A program made the translations under genes and the position numbers. From contig OZ316893.1 in the NCBI GenBank assembly GCA_973895155.1, positions 27,342,001-27,406,000 of the forward strand: a stretch of 64,000 nt of DNA, in the 5' to 3' direction. Origin of the DNA: Marsupella aquatica. Taxonomy: Eukaryota > Marchantiophyta. The notes beneath the pieces are model-generated. The model was not told the DNA's origin, did no database searches, and saw only the letters and a list, made by a program, of their open reading frames with translations. Each line of letters begins with the position of its first letter. The stretch's first letter is position 1. Shown in pieces: positions 35,675 through 46,275 of this stretch.

Positions 35675-37646
35675 CTAGAATGGGGTCCTCCTACTCCTTG
35701 TCGCCGGCCTCTTCCCCTTGTCCCTCTTGCGACGATCCGGACGTGGCACAGGAGGTGGTGCTGGCTGCTCCTCCACATCTGGTTCCTCCTCGTCCTCGTC
35801 CTCATCCTCTTCCTCCCCCTCCTGCTGGGAAACTCCTCCTACTGGTCCAGATCCACTACTCCCTCCTACCTTGGGCCCCTTTGTCGTGGTCCCCTCATTG
35901 TTCTCATCGGTGCTACTGGTATCACTGGCATCCTCATCATCCTGTTTGCACAGCACAACGCCAAATTGGTTTAGGTTTACGGAATGAAAAGATAAGTGGA
36001 TTGGGTGGGAAAAACTGAAGGGGATACATGCACTTACAATCGCCAACTCTGCGTCAACCAAGTCAAAGAGATGTTTGGCTCCATGCGCAGCTCCTATCTC
36101 CATCTCTTTTGCTGTTATCTTCCTGCGGTACCTCTTATACTACCACAACCAAACATTCCAAAACCAAAATAGATCGAGGTTAATATGCTATAAACCCAAG
36201 AAAAATGCATGGAGGTGCTAATAGGGTGCCCCCTAACACAAAACTGGGCTCAATAACCCTTAGCGGTTTTTTTAAAACATAATACACACTTGCGAAACTC
36301 CCCACTTCGCAAATTCAAATAAATTGGCTGTTTGCGAAGTAGTTTGCGAAGCGAGTTATTTCGCAATAGCTTCGCATTTACAACTTTAAAAAAATGCCAT
36401 GATAGACTTTGCGAAACATTTGCGAAGCAACCCGCATCGCAAAAGCTTCGCAAACTCTGTTTTTAAAAAATTCCGAGAAATCTCTAAGGCACGCAATGTG
36501 TCAGGGTGACCTAAAGTACAAGGCAGGCCGTAAGAAAGAAACAAGAGGTATGCAGGGGGGGCATTGCAGGTTTGGATAGCAATTGAAAGCAAGGAAACAG
36601 AAGCAGGGGAGGAGAGGAGAGGGCCCACTCACAAAGTGTGCTTTGAGGCCGGGAAGTCCACCTTGGCCCATCTTGTGCGTGGTCTTGGGCCGTTTGCTGA
36701 CTCGCTCAGCTGCAAGGATGAATTTTTGGGGTGGTGCACCCACTTCATCCACAATGTGCTACATGTGAGACACTTTCTCAGCCATTGCCTTGAGCTCTCG
36801 GTCGGACTTCCCGGCCTTCTGTGCCTTGGCTTCCATCTCCTTCCAGAAGAGAAGGTTCCTGGCAGCTCTCATCTGCACCTCCACTTTGTAAAAGGCATTC
36901 CACACGTCCTCAGTGAATTGCAGTGGCCTCCTCACGTTTTTGTACTCCTCCAAGTTTGCCAGGTAGGCCCTTACCTTCTTCCTATCATGGTACCGTGCTT
37001 GAGACATTGAATTGGAAATTCTATCTGCAAGCCACTGTTCATCAATCTCTGCTCCATTTCGAAATGAATCTTTGATTTGACTCATTACTTTCTTCTGGTC
37101 TGCCTTGCTGAGTTTCCCCCACTCAACTCCTCGTGCAAAATTGGAGCGCACCATAAGCCTGATAGTGCTCTTTGCCCCGGTGTAGGCCAGTTCAGTAGGA
37201 ATGCCTTCGATCAAGGCAATCATAGGCAGCTTCTTCCTCTCTTCCTCCTTCTTTCGCTGCTCCTCCCGCTGTGCTCTTATCTCATCTTGTTCCTCTCTCC
37301 TCCTCTTCTTTTCTAGGGCAACAGGTGAGACTACTCCTGCCTTGGCCCTCTCCTCCTTCTTACGCTTCTTCTCTCTTGCCTTCTGTTGAGCTGCACTCCT
37401 TTGCTCCTCCTCCCTTGCAATGTTCCCTGCATCTACTCCCGTTTGCAAGGCTTGCCCAAGGATTGCACTCAAAGAAGCAATCCCTGCTGGTGTAGTCAAA
37501 TCTAAGTGGCTCAACTGTGCTGCATTGAGGTGCTCAGCCATCAAATCGGTCCATCGATTCCTCTCCTGCTCCCCATTGCCTTCATTCCCATTGCCACTCT
37601 CACTCACCCCTGCCCTATCACCTCCATTTGCTCCACTGGAATCCAT
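35675..37646 (-). pseudogene. TNPA-like gene of CACTA-2 with one in-frame TAG
   Basis: complement join(35675..35941,36038..36139,36633..37646), all introns phase 0, gives 461 codons. The start is ATG 37646 (MDSSGANGGDRAG). The N-terminal part has a Lys/Glu/Arg-rich coiled coil (KAREKKRKKEERAKAG), then an IEGIPTELAYTGAKS block and a VRAYLANLEEYKNVRRPLQF region resembling the DNA-binding core of CACTA second proteins. The last exon is acidic (EEEDEDEDEEEPDVEEQ) and ends basic. TAG at 36759-36761 (codon 296, after KVSHM) is followed by a clean frame (HIVDEVGAPPQKF) to the donor at 36633, so it is a nonsense mutation or a second, shorter end. A 295-residue product would keep the coiled coil and core. 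Transcribed divergently from TNP2. Confidence 0.65.
36262..36455. repeat. TTTGCGAA cluster 2 (inside the TNPA intron)
   Basis: About ten TTTGCGAAG/CTTCGCAAA words lie in the predicted intron between TNPA exons 1 and 2 (36140-36632). The location is unusual, since such sites are normally subterminal or in the promoter. Confidence 0.8.
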
Positions 37647-38937
37647 AGCCAAGCCACCCCCCGAGCGCGCGCGAGCTCCCTTCTCCCTCCCTACGCTTGA
37701 AATTTGTCAAATGCCGCTGAGTACGCCGCGGCCGAGTGCAAAAGTACAAGCGGGAAAGACTTGCGAAGCAACCCGTTTCGCAAGTTGCGATTCTTCTTGT
37801 TTCGCATATAGTTTCTCAATTTTGCGAAACCATTGCGACGTGAAAGGCTTCGCAACACCTTCGCTCTCTCGCAGAAATGCTCTCGGGCTCTGTTTTTCTG
37901 AAGGTCTTGCGAAAGCAGTAGCTTCGCAAACGTCAATTCTAATTTGTGATGGTATTTGCGAAGGAAGCGGCTTCGCAAGACATTGGCAACTCGTCCTGGG
38001 GGAATGTTGGTTTCATTTGAAAGGGTTTTTTTCAAAGGTGAAGTGGACCCCTCTATACTCATATTTGGAATGTTTTTTGGCCATGTTTTGGGTGTTAGAT
38101 AATAGTTGAAGGCGGGTTTGAAGGGTTAGGCAGATTTCAGGTTAATGGGTTATGTATGGTGTTGGTTTAGGCTAAGGTTTGGGTTTACATTAGTTTAGAA
38201 GAAATAATAAAGGTGTGGGATTTGGTTTACAAGAAATAAGTAAGGTTTGGTTTTAGGGTTTGGGGTTTTTAAATAGAAAGGTCTCTAGGGTTGAAGAAAG
38301 GTTTGGGTTTGTGTGTAAGTCAGATTTAGGTTTAATAGGTAGGATGCGGTTTGGGGTTGAAGGTTTGGATAAGACAAAGCAAGGTTTCATGAGATTTATA
38401 TTGCAGCCTTTTGGGTTTAAGAGAGGTTCATTGGGTTTATGAATCAAAAGGGGATTGGCATGGGTTTTGCTAACAAAGGAGGGGAATATATGATAGCTTG
38501 CAGGGTGCGGCACTTTTTGATGATTTGATACTAATGCATATGCATTGTGAGAGCCCGGGCATCTGAAAGGTAAACATTGCATGATCGGCTAAAGTGTTCC
38601 TTTCATGTACTTAACACTTTTGGTTGCCACTATGTATAAAGGGGACATGTATATAGGGTTTTTTGTTCTTGTCTGGTCCAGATTATTGTGCTTACATATA
38701 CATGGAATGGTTGCAGCTTTTCCCTCATACTTTCAGATTGGGTTCATTAATTATCTTAGAGCCACAAGAGCTATTGGCACTGCTGAGCCCGGGTCTCATA
38801 AAGGTACCTTTTTTATTGCTATGGTCATTTTGGTTTGGGTTTCTTGTCATCATTATTTGGGAACTTTGATTTATATCATTTTGTGGTATGTTTTGGTCAT
38901 AACATGCCCATTTTAATTATATCTTGTTATAGGGGAT
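37647..38937. promoter_or_regulatory. Divergent TNPA/TNP2 promoter region with TTTGCGAA cluster 3
   Basis: The 1.29-kb region lies between the TNPA ATG (leftward) and the TNP2 ATG (rightward). Positions 37757-37983 carry about a dozen TTGCGAA words like those at both termini. In En/Spm, TnpA binds the same motif in promoter and ends and regulates expression; the layout suggests the same here. The sequence CTTGTTATAG just before 38938 is a splice acceptor, so TNP2 likely has a non-coding first exon in this region. Confidence 0.6.
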
Positions 38938-41900
38938 ATGTCTTCATCTTCTGAAATCTCCACCACAGACTCGTCCTCCTCTGATGAAGATACACCACCT
39001 CCACCTCAACATCACACGACCGCACCTCCTCCTCGCGGTCCACCCCGTCAACTTTGTGAATGTTCCAGATGTGTGGGTCAGGTTTCCCAAAAATCTTACA
39101 TATGTGCCCAACATATTGAGAGATATGGGCGTTGTGGACGTCATACGGCAGGGGCTTCTTCATCTCATATGGTAAGTGTTATGCCTTAGTTTTCCTACCC
39201 TATTCCCATTACTCAATGGTTGAAGGTTTGCAATTTCACACCTACTTTTGTTTGTTTTGGTTTCGGTGGAATAGGTATCCAATAGGCCTAGACCTGCGGC
39301 ACAAGCACCCTATGTCCCATCACAAGGTGTTCTAGATGCTATAGGCAATGCATTCTCAAAAGCCTTGGGTCTAGCGGCAAGGCCCACCAGTCCTAGGGAA
39401 GTTGGGGTTGAGGCTATTGTCCCAAGAGGGAGAAAGCGTTCCAAGAGGCGGGCCCGAGGGGATACTGATTTGTACAAGGCAGTGGTTACGGGTCGGTGGG
39501 GTGATTGTGAGTTCACTGGCAGATGTGTCCCTATCATCAAGGACTGGGATCCTGAGACTCTTGGTTTGCCACAACAGCTTTCCTACGGTGCGGAGGTAGA
39601 GGTTTGGGGTAGACGTTGGGTTATCAAACCTTCCACACTTGGGGATAGACATGGCTATGGAGTTTTTGCCTGTGAGGACATCATTGTGGACGCCGAGAGT
39701 GGTAGAGGTGGACGCGGCCGAGAGGGGCCTACTTTGTTTCCTTATGGTGGACCCATCTACAAGAGAAGACATTGGAACATGATCCTTGCACAACACCCTG
39801 AGTGGAAGACTTATGCATTGGACATGGATACTTTTGATGGAAACACTAGAAGGTATAGTGAGCAGCGTGTCATAGATGGGGACCCCATACGGACTGGGAA
39901 TATTGCTGGTTTCATAAACAGTACCGTGGGGACTCGCCCTAAGCATAGGCAAAATTGTGAGTGGGTTTTCATTGAGGGTCCTCCGCCAGCACCTTATGGC
40001 CAGACATATCATCATGACCATTGCCTAGTTGTAGCAACAAGGACCATTAACTCAGGGGATGAGTTATTTACTCACTATGAGTGGGATTAGGGTTAAGTTA
40101 AGGGTCATAGGTGGTATGTTGCATATCAAAGGGCACTACATATGGCCTTTGGCCACATTTTGTATTTGCACCACAACCAATATTATTTCATTTTTGCACA
40201 CCCCTAGCCCATTTTTGTGTGTGTTCTCTTTGCAATATAACTTTCAATTGTTTGCTTTGTTTTTAGAATGTGCGACCCTCTCCAAATATGTTACCACGGA
40301 GATTGAGAGCAACATATCGAGAAATGGGTATGCCAGAAGAAGGACATGGATCAGAGTCACACTCCTCATCAAGTGCTAGTGGAAGCAGTAACCCTGATGA
40401 AGAGGTACCTCGGATGGATGAACAAGTAACTGATGACCAGGATAGAGCCATGGATGACTTTATGGTTGATTGGTTTGGTGCCGACAACCTTGGTGATGAC
40501 CTTCCCAATGAAGGGCAGGTGCCCCCCAATGATCCACGCCCAAGGCATACCCCTGAGGGACAACGCCAATGGGAAGAAGCAGAGGAACATGCCCGAACAC
40601 CTATCTATGAGGGTGCTCGTTTGAGTCGTCTTTCAGCCATCTTGGGGTTGATGAACCTACAGGCCAAACACAAGGCAAGCAATGCCTTGTTATCTGATAT
40701 GTTTGCACTTTGCCATGACCTTATGTTGCCCACTGAGAATGTGTTGCCAGCAACTTGGAAGGAGGCAAAGAGTGTTCTCTCATCTATTGGCATGGAATAT
40801 CATATTGTTCATGCATGTGTGAATGATTGCATGTTATTTCATGGGGCCAATGCAAACATGACACAATGTACAACATGTGATGAGCCTCGCTATGACCCCA
40901 ACATGCTAACAAAGAAGGTGCCAAGGAAGGCTGTTCGTTGGTTTCCCATCATTCCTCGGTTGTTGCACATGTATCGGTGTTCTGACTTGGCAGAGTTGAT
41001 GGTATGGCATAAGACTCATCGATCAGAGTCTGGTGTCATGCGGTTGCCAGTTGACTCCCCTGCTCACAAACATATTGAGGCAACATGGCCAGACTTTGCA
41101 CATGATCCTCGCCATGTGAGGCTAGGATTGGCATCTGATGGAGTTAGCCCTCATTCACTTGGAGGAAAGGGGCAACCTACATCAGTTTGGCCTGTGGTTG
41201 TCATGAATTATAACCTCCCACCATGGCTATCCATGAAGAAGGGGTTCCTTTTATTGTCTTTGATTATCCCAGGTCCAAAAAAGGTGAAGAACTTTGACAC
41301 TTACTTGGCACTATTGGTTGGAGAACTTCAAAAATTATGGAATGGAGTGTGGGCATATGATGGCAGGAAAATTACAGGAGGTTTTCCACGTGTCTTTCAA
41401 TTGAGAGGGATCATTTGTTGGACAATGCATGACTATCCTGGTAAGATGACTTCCATGCCATTTGCAACCCTTCAATAATGTGTAGTTCCTATTGATGTTT
41501 CTCATGTGACAACCCTAACATAAAGTTTGCATGGTTTGATTTCTTCTATGTAAGCAGGGTTTGGTTTTGTCTCTGGATTGCAAACTCAGGGGTACAAAGC
41601 TTGCTCTACTTGTGGCCCAAGCTTAGAGGACATGGCCACATATTGTTCATGGATTAGAAAGATTGTTTATATTGGGCATACAAAGTTTCTTCCCATGGGG
41701 CATGAGATGAGGTTTGACCCACTTCTATTCTCCTCCTTTGACATGCCATTTGGTGATGAGCGTGAAATTCCTGATGCAACAAGTTTTGCACATTGGAAGT
41801 CACTAGCTAATAGGGTGGCAGACCCAAATGATTCCTTCACCTTTGATAGGACAGGTTTGACCAGGTGGAGTATACTAGCCACTTTGCCCTATTGGTCTGA

Positions 41901-43757
41901 GTTGAAGATCCGCCATCTTTTAGACCCCATGCACATAGAGGGAAATGTGGGGAAGGCTTTGATAAAGCATTTTTATGGGGAGAAGGACACTAATTTTAGG
42001 GAGGCATGCGAGGAGATGGAAATGCATCCAGATGTTTGGGTGACAATTGATCCTATCACAGGTGTGGAGAATCGTCCTTCTGCTCCTTGGGTGTTGAGTG
42101 TTGGCCAAAGACGTGAATTTCGGAACCGTATAGGAGAGATGCGGTTTCCTACAGGCTATGGTGCCAACCTTCGAAAAGCTTTTGGGATGGAGGACAATCA
42201 CAAGTGGCCACGATATCTGAAGACACATGACTATCATCGCCTATTGCAGCATATATTGCCAGTGGCAATTATAGGTATAGGGAGTGAAGAAGTGCAAGAT
42301 GCCATCTGGTCATTGGGTCGTTTGTTGAGATGGATATGCTCAAAGGAGATATATGTAGAAGAGATCCCTGGGATGGAGGTATTGGCAGCTGAGGTGGTAT
42401 GCAAGTTGGAGAAAGCCCTTCCTCCTTCCTTCTTTGATTGTCAGGTTCATTTACTTGTGCATCTTGTGCGGGAGGTTGCTATTGCAGGTCCAGTGCATTG
42501 TAGATGGATGTATTGGCTTGAGCGTTACATGGCGGTGTTGAAGGCTTATGTACGTAACCGTGCACGGGTGGAGGGAAGCATAGCTACAGGATACTTGGCA
42601 GCAGAGAGTATGTTTTATTGTAGTAACATCTTGGCCACCATTGATCCTACTTGTCCACGTACTTGGATGGAGGAAAGAGAAGAGGAGGAGGACCGTTTAA
42701 CAGGTGCCACAAAAACACGCATGTTGACATCAACAGAGTGGTCACAGTTGACAACATTTATGTTGAGTAATAGTAATATCATGGAGAAATGGAGAGAGTT
42801 TTATGAGAATGCCAAGAGAACAAGTCAAAGAGTAAGAATTTTTCCTAAGATGCATGAGTATATGAAGCAAAAGTTGCTTGAGTTGGATGACATGGTGACA
42901 CAAGGAGGAGATGTGTCCCACTTTCCTACCATCACAGATGACGTTCGGACCATTGTTCATGGCCCTTTGAGAGTGGTGACATCCAAGACGGCTATGTGGA
43001 CACAAGGGAGACACTTCAGGTCCACTAGTACCTAACCTTTCTTCCTCTATTAATTCATGTAGACCTTATTTTGATTAGTTATTTCTATTGTTTAAAAACT
43101 TTCTATTATCATTAATGACATCCATAACTGTAATGTTGGCTTCTATATTTATGCCATAGGCCATGTGGGTTTTGGCTATTTAGGGATGGGTGTCATATTT
43201 TGATGATTATTACATTAATGGTATCTTTTACAGTGTAATAAAAATTTGTGGGTTTTGTTAATTTTAGGGTTTCTTCCCTTGATGAGAAGAGGGGTCGTAC
43301 TTTTGATTGTGGAGTTCAAGGGGAATTTTCTCAAGACTCCAGAAGCAGCCGCCATGACAGGAACATTGTTAGAGATGTTGTGCCACACTATGGGAAGATA
43401 GAGGAGATCTTGGTGGTATCATATGACAACCATTCAAAGTTTGAGGAATATGTCTTCAAGTGCAAGTGGTTCAAAGTGAACCTTGTTGGTCAAAATTGCA
43501 CTGTACTTCAAGATGAGAGTGGGTTTACACGGTTGAAGACAAGTGCCACTAGTGTTCAAGCATCTCATTGGCAAACGTCAGAACCATTTGCTTTCCCATC
43601 ACACTTGGAGCAATGTTTCTACATTCCATACCCCTTAGACACCGAGTGGTCAATTGTCATCACCTATGTGCCACGTTCTCGTTCCATTGTTTCTGAGAAG
43701 CCAGATGTTATTGTATCAGACCTAGATGACCTTGAGGCCGATGAGGACCAAGTGTGA
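38938..43757 (+). CDS. TNP2-type transposase of CACTA-2 (intact)
   Basis: join(38938..39171,40267..41440,41558..43019,43268..43757) gives 1120 codons without internal stop, with all four GT-AG joins in phase. It catalyses excision and insertion of the element. Exon 1 encodes a Ser-rich start and a Cys-rich N-terminal motif (CECSRCVGQ; YGRCGRH). Exon 2 holds CMLFHGANANMTQCTTC, RWFPIIPRLLHMYR, LASDGVSPHSL, LPPWLSMKKGFLLLSLIIPG. Exon 3 has CSTCGPSLE, LPYWSELKIRHLLDPMHIEG, then the DUF4218-like VHCRWMYWLERYMAVLKAY. Exon 4 is the DUF4216-like domain. The stop is TGA. Intron 1 (1.1 kb) contains the SET cassette exon; this model is the form that skips it. It is the reference copy for the other two TNP2 genes in the window. 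Confidence 0.85.
39275..40090 (+). CDS. SET-domain cassette exon within the TNP2 gene of CACTA-2
   Basis: The exon from 39275 (acceptor GGAATAG) joins TNP2 exon 1 in phase 0 (...SSSHM then VSNRPRP) and ends with TAG at 40088-40090, giving a product of about 349 aa. SET features in order are GDRHGYGVFACEDI (G-x-G segment), LFPYGGPIY, GNIAGFINSTVG with QNCEW (the place of the usual FINHSC-PN motif), and RTINSGDELFTHYEWD (the C-terminal GxEL-xxxY motif). SET domains methylate protein lysines, mostly on histones. The central NH pair reads NS here, so activity is uncertain. The part between exon 1 and the SET domain is basic (RGRKRSKRRAR). Skipping this exon gives the transposase; using it gives a chromatin-type protein sharing the transposase N-terminus. 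It could instead be a separate gene starting within the exon. Confidence 0.7.
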   Translation, partial: VSNRPRPAAQAPYVPSQGVLDAIGNAFSKALGLAARPTSPREVGVEAIVPRGRKRSKRRARGDTDLYKAVVTGRWGDCEFTGRCVPIIKDWDPETLGLPQQLSYGAEVEVWGRRWVIKPSTLGDRHGYGVFACEDIIVDAESGRGGRGREGPTLFPYGGPIYKRRHWNMILAQHPEWKTYALDMDTFDGNTRRYSEQRVIDGDPIRTGNIAGFINSTVGTRPKHRQNCEWVFIEGPPPAPYGQTYHHDHCLVVATRTINSGDELFTHYEWD

Positions 43758-44222
43758 GGGACATATTTATATGCACTTGGGTCCAGCCTAGACATTTGTT
43801 CATGTTATATTTGATTTGTTCATGTTTGGTGATATAAAAAAAAGGATTGTCTATATTTATATTTGCCATTCACTTTTGAATGAGTCATACTCATGACATA
43901 TGTATTGTATTGTTTTATTGTGATCACTTGTGAATTTTACATGCAACTTTCTATCTAACCTCTGTTGCTCAATATAACTTTATTTCCTACTTATTCCATA
44001 ATTTTCATTCTCACCCTCGTGTTCCCCTCCTCCGTGGTACGTCTGTCCCTCCTCCTCCCTTCCTCTTTCTGCTCCCTCCTTCCTCTTCCATTGTACTCCC
44101 TCCCTTTTCCATCCTTCATTGTACCTCCCTCCATCCTCCCTTCCTCTTCCCTCCTGCCCCATCCATATATTGGACCATCCACCCTTTTCATTGTCTCACC
44201 TCACAATAACCTTAATTTTTAG
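43758..44222. other. 3' flank of TNP2 in CACTA-2, pyrimidine-rich
   Basis: There is no gene. Positions 44020-44160 are a CT-rich tract (CCCTCCTTCCTCTTCC type) that produces spurious Glu/Arg-rich frames on the minus strand. Confidence 0.6.
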
Positions 44223-44718
44223 TTTGCGAACAATTTGCGAAGCTCACAAACTCTCACCGGACTTGCAATTTATATGAAGCTTCTCGTTTCTCAATATTTC
44301 CATACTACACTCTTCGCAAACTTGTGATGCAAAATCAATCACAACTTTCATATTTTCAGCGTTTCGCAAATCTTCCATCCTCCGACATTCTTAAACTTGT
44401 CAAACAACTACTATCGCAAAAAATTTTCAATCCAATATTCTTCGCAAATATTTACATGAGTTAGTTTCGGAGTCGGCGAGCGATTTTTCCGTCTTCGGAA
44501 GGTGCCTTTCCATTCGACGCATTTCGGTAAAAATTGCAAAACCACTTACTTCGCAATTTATTAGCGATATAATGCGCTTCAGCTATTATATTTGCGATAG
44601 GGATAGAATCGCAAATTGCGATGCGGGTTGATTCACAAAATATGCAAAGCGCCGCCCATCGGAAATACAAGAGCGTCGACAAAAATACCTTCGCAAAAGT
44701 GTCAAATATGTTGTAGTG
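44223..44718. repeat. TTTGCGAA cluster 4 and right TIR of CACTA-2
   Basis: TTCGCAAA/TTTGCGA words are repeated to the terminus ...ATATGTTGTAGTG at 44718. TSD ATT is 44719-44721. Confidence 0.85.
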
Positions 44719-44847
44719 ATTAGTATCTTTTGAGCTACTATCATTTGAAGATAGAGTGGGATTTCTCGGATCACTAAAGAGATGACTATAGCTACTCTCG
44801 CCCTCATTTGTTTCCAAACATTCTGATATGTGACGGGGTCCCGCCAC
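44719..44847 (-). pseudogene. DUF7869-like gene copy 1, upstream part of the split exon
   Basis: Minus-strand frame ISECLETNEGESSYSHLF, then DPRNPTLSSNDSSSKDTN, reaches the CACTA-2 right border. Removing CACTA-2 and one ATT joins this frame exactly to GSILEVAKRQESENS at 34988, without stop or shift. So the insertion hit a coding exon. A plausible acceptor is ACATATCAG near 44834. First exons lie further right and are not identified. Confidence 0.6.
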
Positions 44848-45378
44848 GGTAAGTCACCATTAGTGTCACCAGCAAGACACTTGTAAATAAATAAGCCCAT
44901 AGACGCGAGTTTTTTTTAATGTTCTTTAAGTTTGTAAAGTTTTTTAAAGCATCTCGGGATAGTCGGAGACCCCAACAGTTTTGTCTAGACCCGGGTTAAT
45001 TATGGGGCAAAACCTGGGGGGTTTAATTAAACCCCCATTAAATCCTTCCGCGAGTGGGCAGCGAGGAAGGGGGGCTCCGCGAGTGACCGGGCAGGGGGGC
45101 TGCGAGCCCTGCATAGGGCCGCGAGCCCGCGAGGACGTGAGCTACGGGGAAGGGGGACTCCCGCGAGTCGGGTGTCGTGCGCATAAACATCGCTACACAA
45201 CAGAGTTTTGGTGGGGAGACACCCACAGGCCACGGCTTGTAGCCGATTCATCTTGGTTGGGTGGGTTGGCACCCACAGCCCATGGCCTGTGGCCTCTTGC
45301 GGTTTGGTTGCGTGGGTAGTCACCCACAGCCCACGGCCTGTGGCTGATTCATCTTCAAGAATAATCGAACTACGATTG
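44848..45378. other. GC-rich stretch with a three-copy repeat
   Basis: Positions 45040-45180 are unusually G+C-rich (GCGAGCCCGCGAGG type). About 45211-45350 contains three copies of a 60-65-bp unit around CACCCACAGCCCACGGCCTG. No gene is supported in the part before the coiled-coil ORF. Confidence 0.55.
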
Positions 45379-46212
45379 ATGCCAATCAAACACACAATCT
45401 TGTCTGACGCGATCACACACTTATGTCAAGCCAAACGCACCTTGCGCCTCAAGGAGGTGATCAAGGCCAAGGAGGGGACCATTCATGAGAAGGTTAAGCT
45501 TCTCCAAGCAGCTCACGTAGAGATCTCCAACTTGAAGGGAGCCTTGTCCACCAAGGCCAAGGAAGCAGAAGAGGTGGGAGCGTTGAGACAAGCATTGGCC
45601 AAAGAGAAGCAGAATTCTGGAGAAGTGGTGGAGTGGAGAAACCAGGTGGGAGCACTACGGAGTCAGGTGGCCGCCTTTGAGACACGAGCGATGAGGAGTG
45701 AGGCCTTGAGTCTGGGGAAACGGAAGAGCCCCGACACACCTAGCTCCACACTTTCCCCGGATTTGATCTCCCAGGCTATTGAGATGGTGGTGAAGGAGGT
45801 TAGTGGGAAGTATGGGCCCTTGTTGGATGGAGTCAAGAAGAGTCAGGAGAAGAGCAAGGGCTTGGAGAAGAAGCTCCGGGAGGTACGGAAATCGTTACGG
45901 GAGGCTCAGGTCAGTACGGGGATGCCACCCAGGTCTGTCACCCCCGGGACTCCCATGGCCACAGGGCAAGTTCTACCGTTGGAGTTGCGGTCCGGAGAAG
46001 AGGCTACCCTATGGAAAGACACCATTGGTGAGGGGTACATCAAGGCGTGGCAGGCCTTGGCCACTTTGAGGAAGCAAGGGAGCGGCAGCACGAAGAGTAC
46101 CCCGGTAAAGAAGAAGAAAAGTGAGGTGGCACTCACTCCCGTGAGTGATGAAGAGGAGGCCCACTCACGGGGCACAAGCCGGGGCACCGAGAGTGAAGAA
46201 GAGGAGGAGTAG
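45379..46212 (+). CDS. Coiled-coil protein, probably retroelement-associated
   Basis: ATG 45379 (MPIKHTILSDAITHL), about 277 codons, stop TAG. A long Lys/Glu/Gln-rich coiled coil (KLLQAAHVEISNLKGALS; VGALRQALAKEKQNSGEV) is followed by a second helical stretch (LDGVKKSQEKSKGLEKKLRE), a Pro/Thr hinge and a C-terminal acidic run (GTESEEEEE). There are no catalytic motifs. It ends about 60 bp before a long repeat also present at 52.3 kb that follows gypsy-type sequence, so it could be an extra ORF of a gypsy element lying before the 3' LTR. The frame stays open upstream through the 45.2-kb repeat. Confidence 0.5.
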   Translation: MPIKHTILSDAITHLCQAKRTLRLKEVIKAKEGTIHEKVKLLQAAHVEISNLKGALSTKAKEAEEVGALRQALAKEKQNSGEVVEWRNQVGALRSQVAAFETRAMRSEALSLGKRKSPDTPSSTLSPDLISQAIEMVVKEVSGKYGPLLDGVKKSQEKSKGLEKKLREVRKSLREAQVSTGMPPRSVTPGTPMATGQVLPLELRSGEEATLWKDTIGEGYIKAWQALATLRKQGSGSTKSTPVKKKKSEVALTPVSDEEEAHSRGTSRGTESEEEEE

Positions 46213-46275
46213 ATAGTCGTACGGATGTGGTTGTACGGCCTCTGGATTTCCAAATTTTTTGTGAGGGGTCACTCA

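Larger units (their letters stand above)
34992..44718 (+). mobile_element. CACTA-2: complete 9.7-kb CACTA transposon with intact TNP2
   Basis: The left end is CACTACAACACTACCCACAC (34992). The reverse complement of the right end (GTAGTG ends at 44718) is CACTACAACATATTTGACAC. Both are followed inward by CTTTTGCGAA. Flanking ATT occurs at 34989-34991 and 44719-44721, the 3-bp target duplication. Subterminal repeats are TTTGCGAA/TTCGCAAA words. Genes are a TNPA-like gene leftward and TNP2 rightward, divergent. TNP2 is open over 1119 codons. TNPA has one TAG. This is the best candidate here for a recently active element. Confidence 0.93.

Noticed and set aside
22031-36761. Alternative genetic code with UAG read as Gln
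   Set aside because: The long intact genes (TNP2 of CACTA-2, methyltransferase, dioxygenase) have no internal TAG, and TAG is a terminal stop in several genes. Deamination of methylated CAG explains the pattern better.
43980-44191. Glu/Arg/Gly-rich minus frames
   Set aside because: Translation of a CT-rich tract on the opposite strand.
44586-44900. Minus-strand frame KCLAGDTNGDLPWRDPV as the gene frame of the DUF7869-like exon
   Set aside because: The other frame (ISECLETNEGESSYSHLF) is the one that joins in phase across CACTA-2. The first runs into the transposon without continuing on the other side.
45027-45416. Cys/Arg/Ser-rich minus frame opposite the GC-rich repeat
   Set aside because: Antisense shadow of the three-copy GC-rich repeat and the coiled-coil leader.
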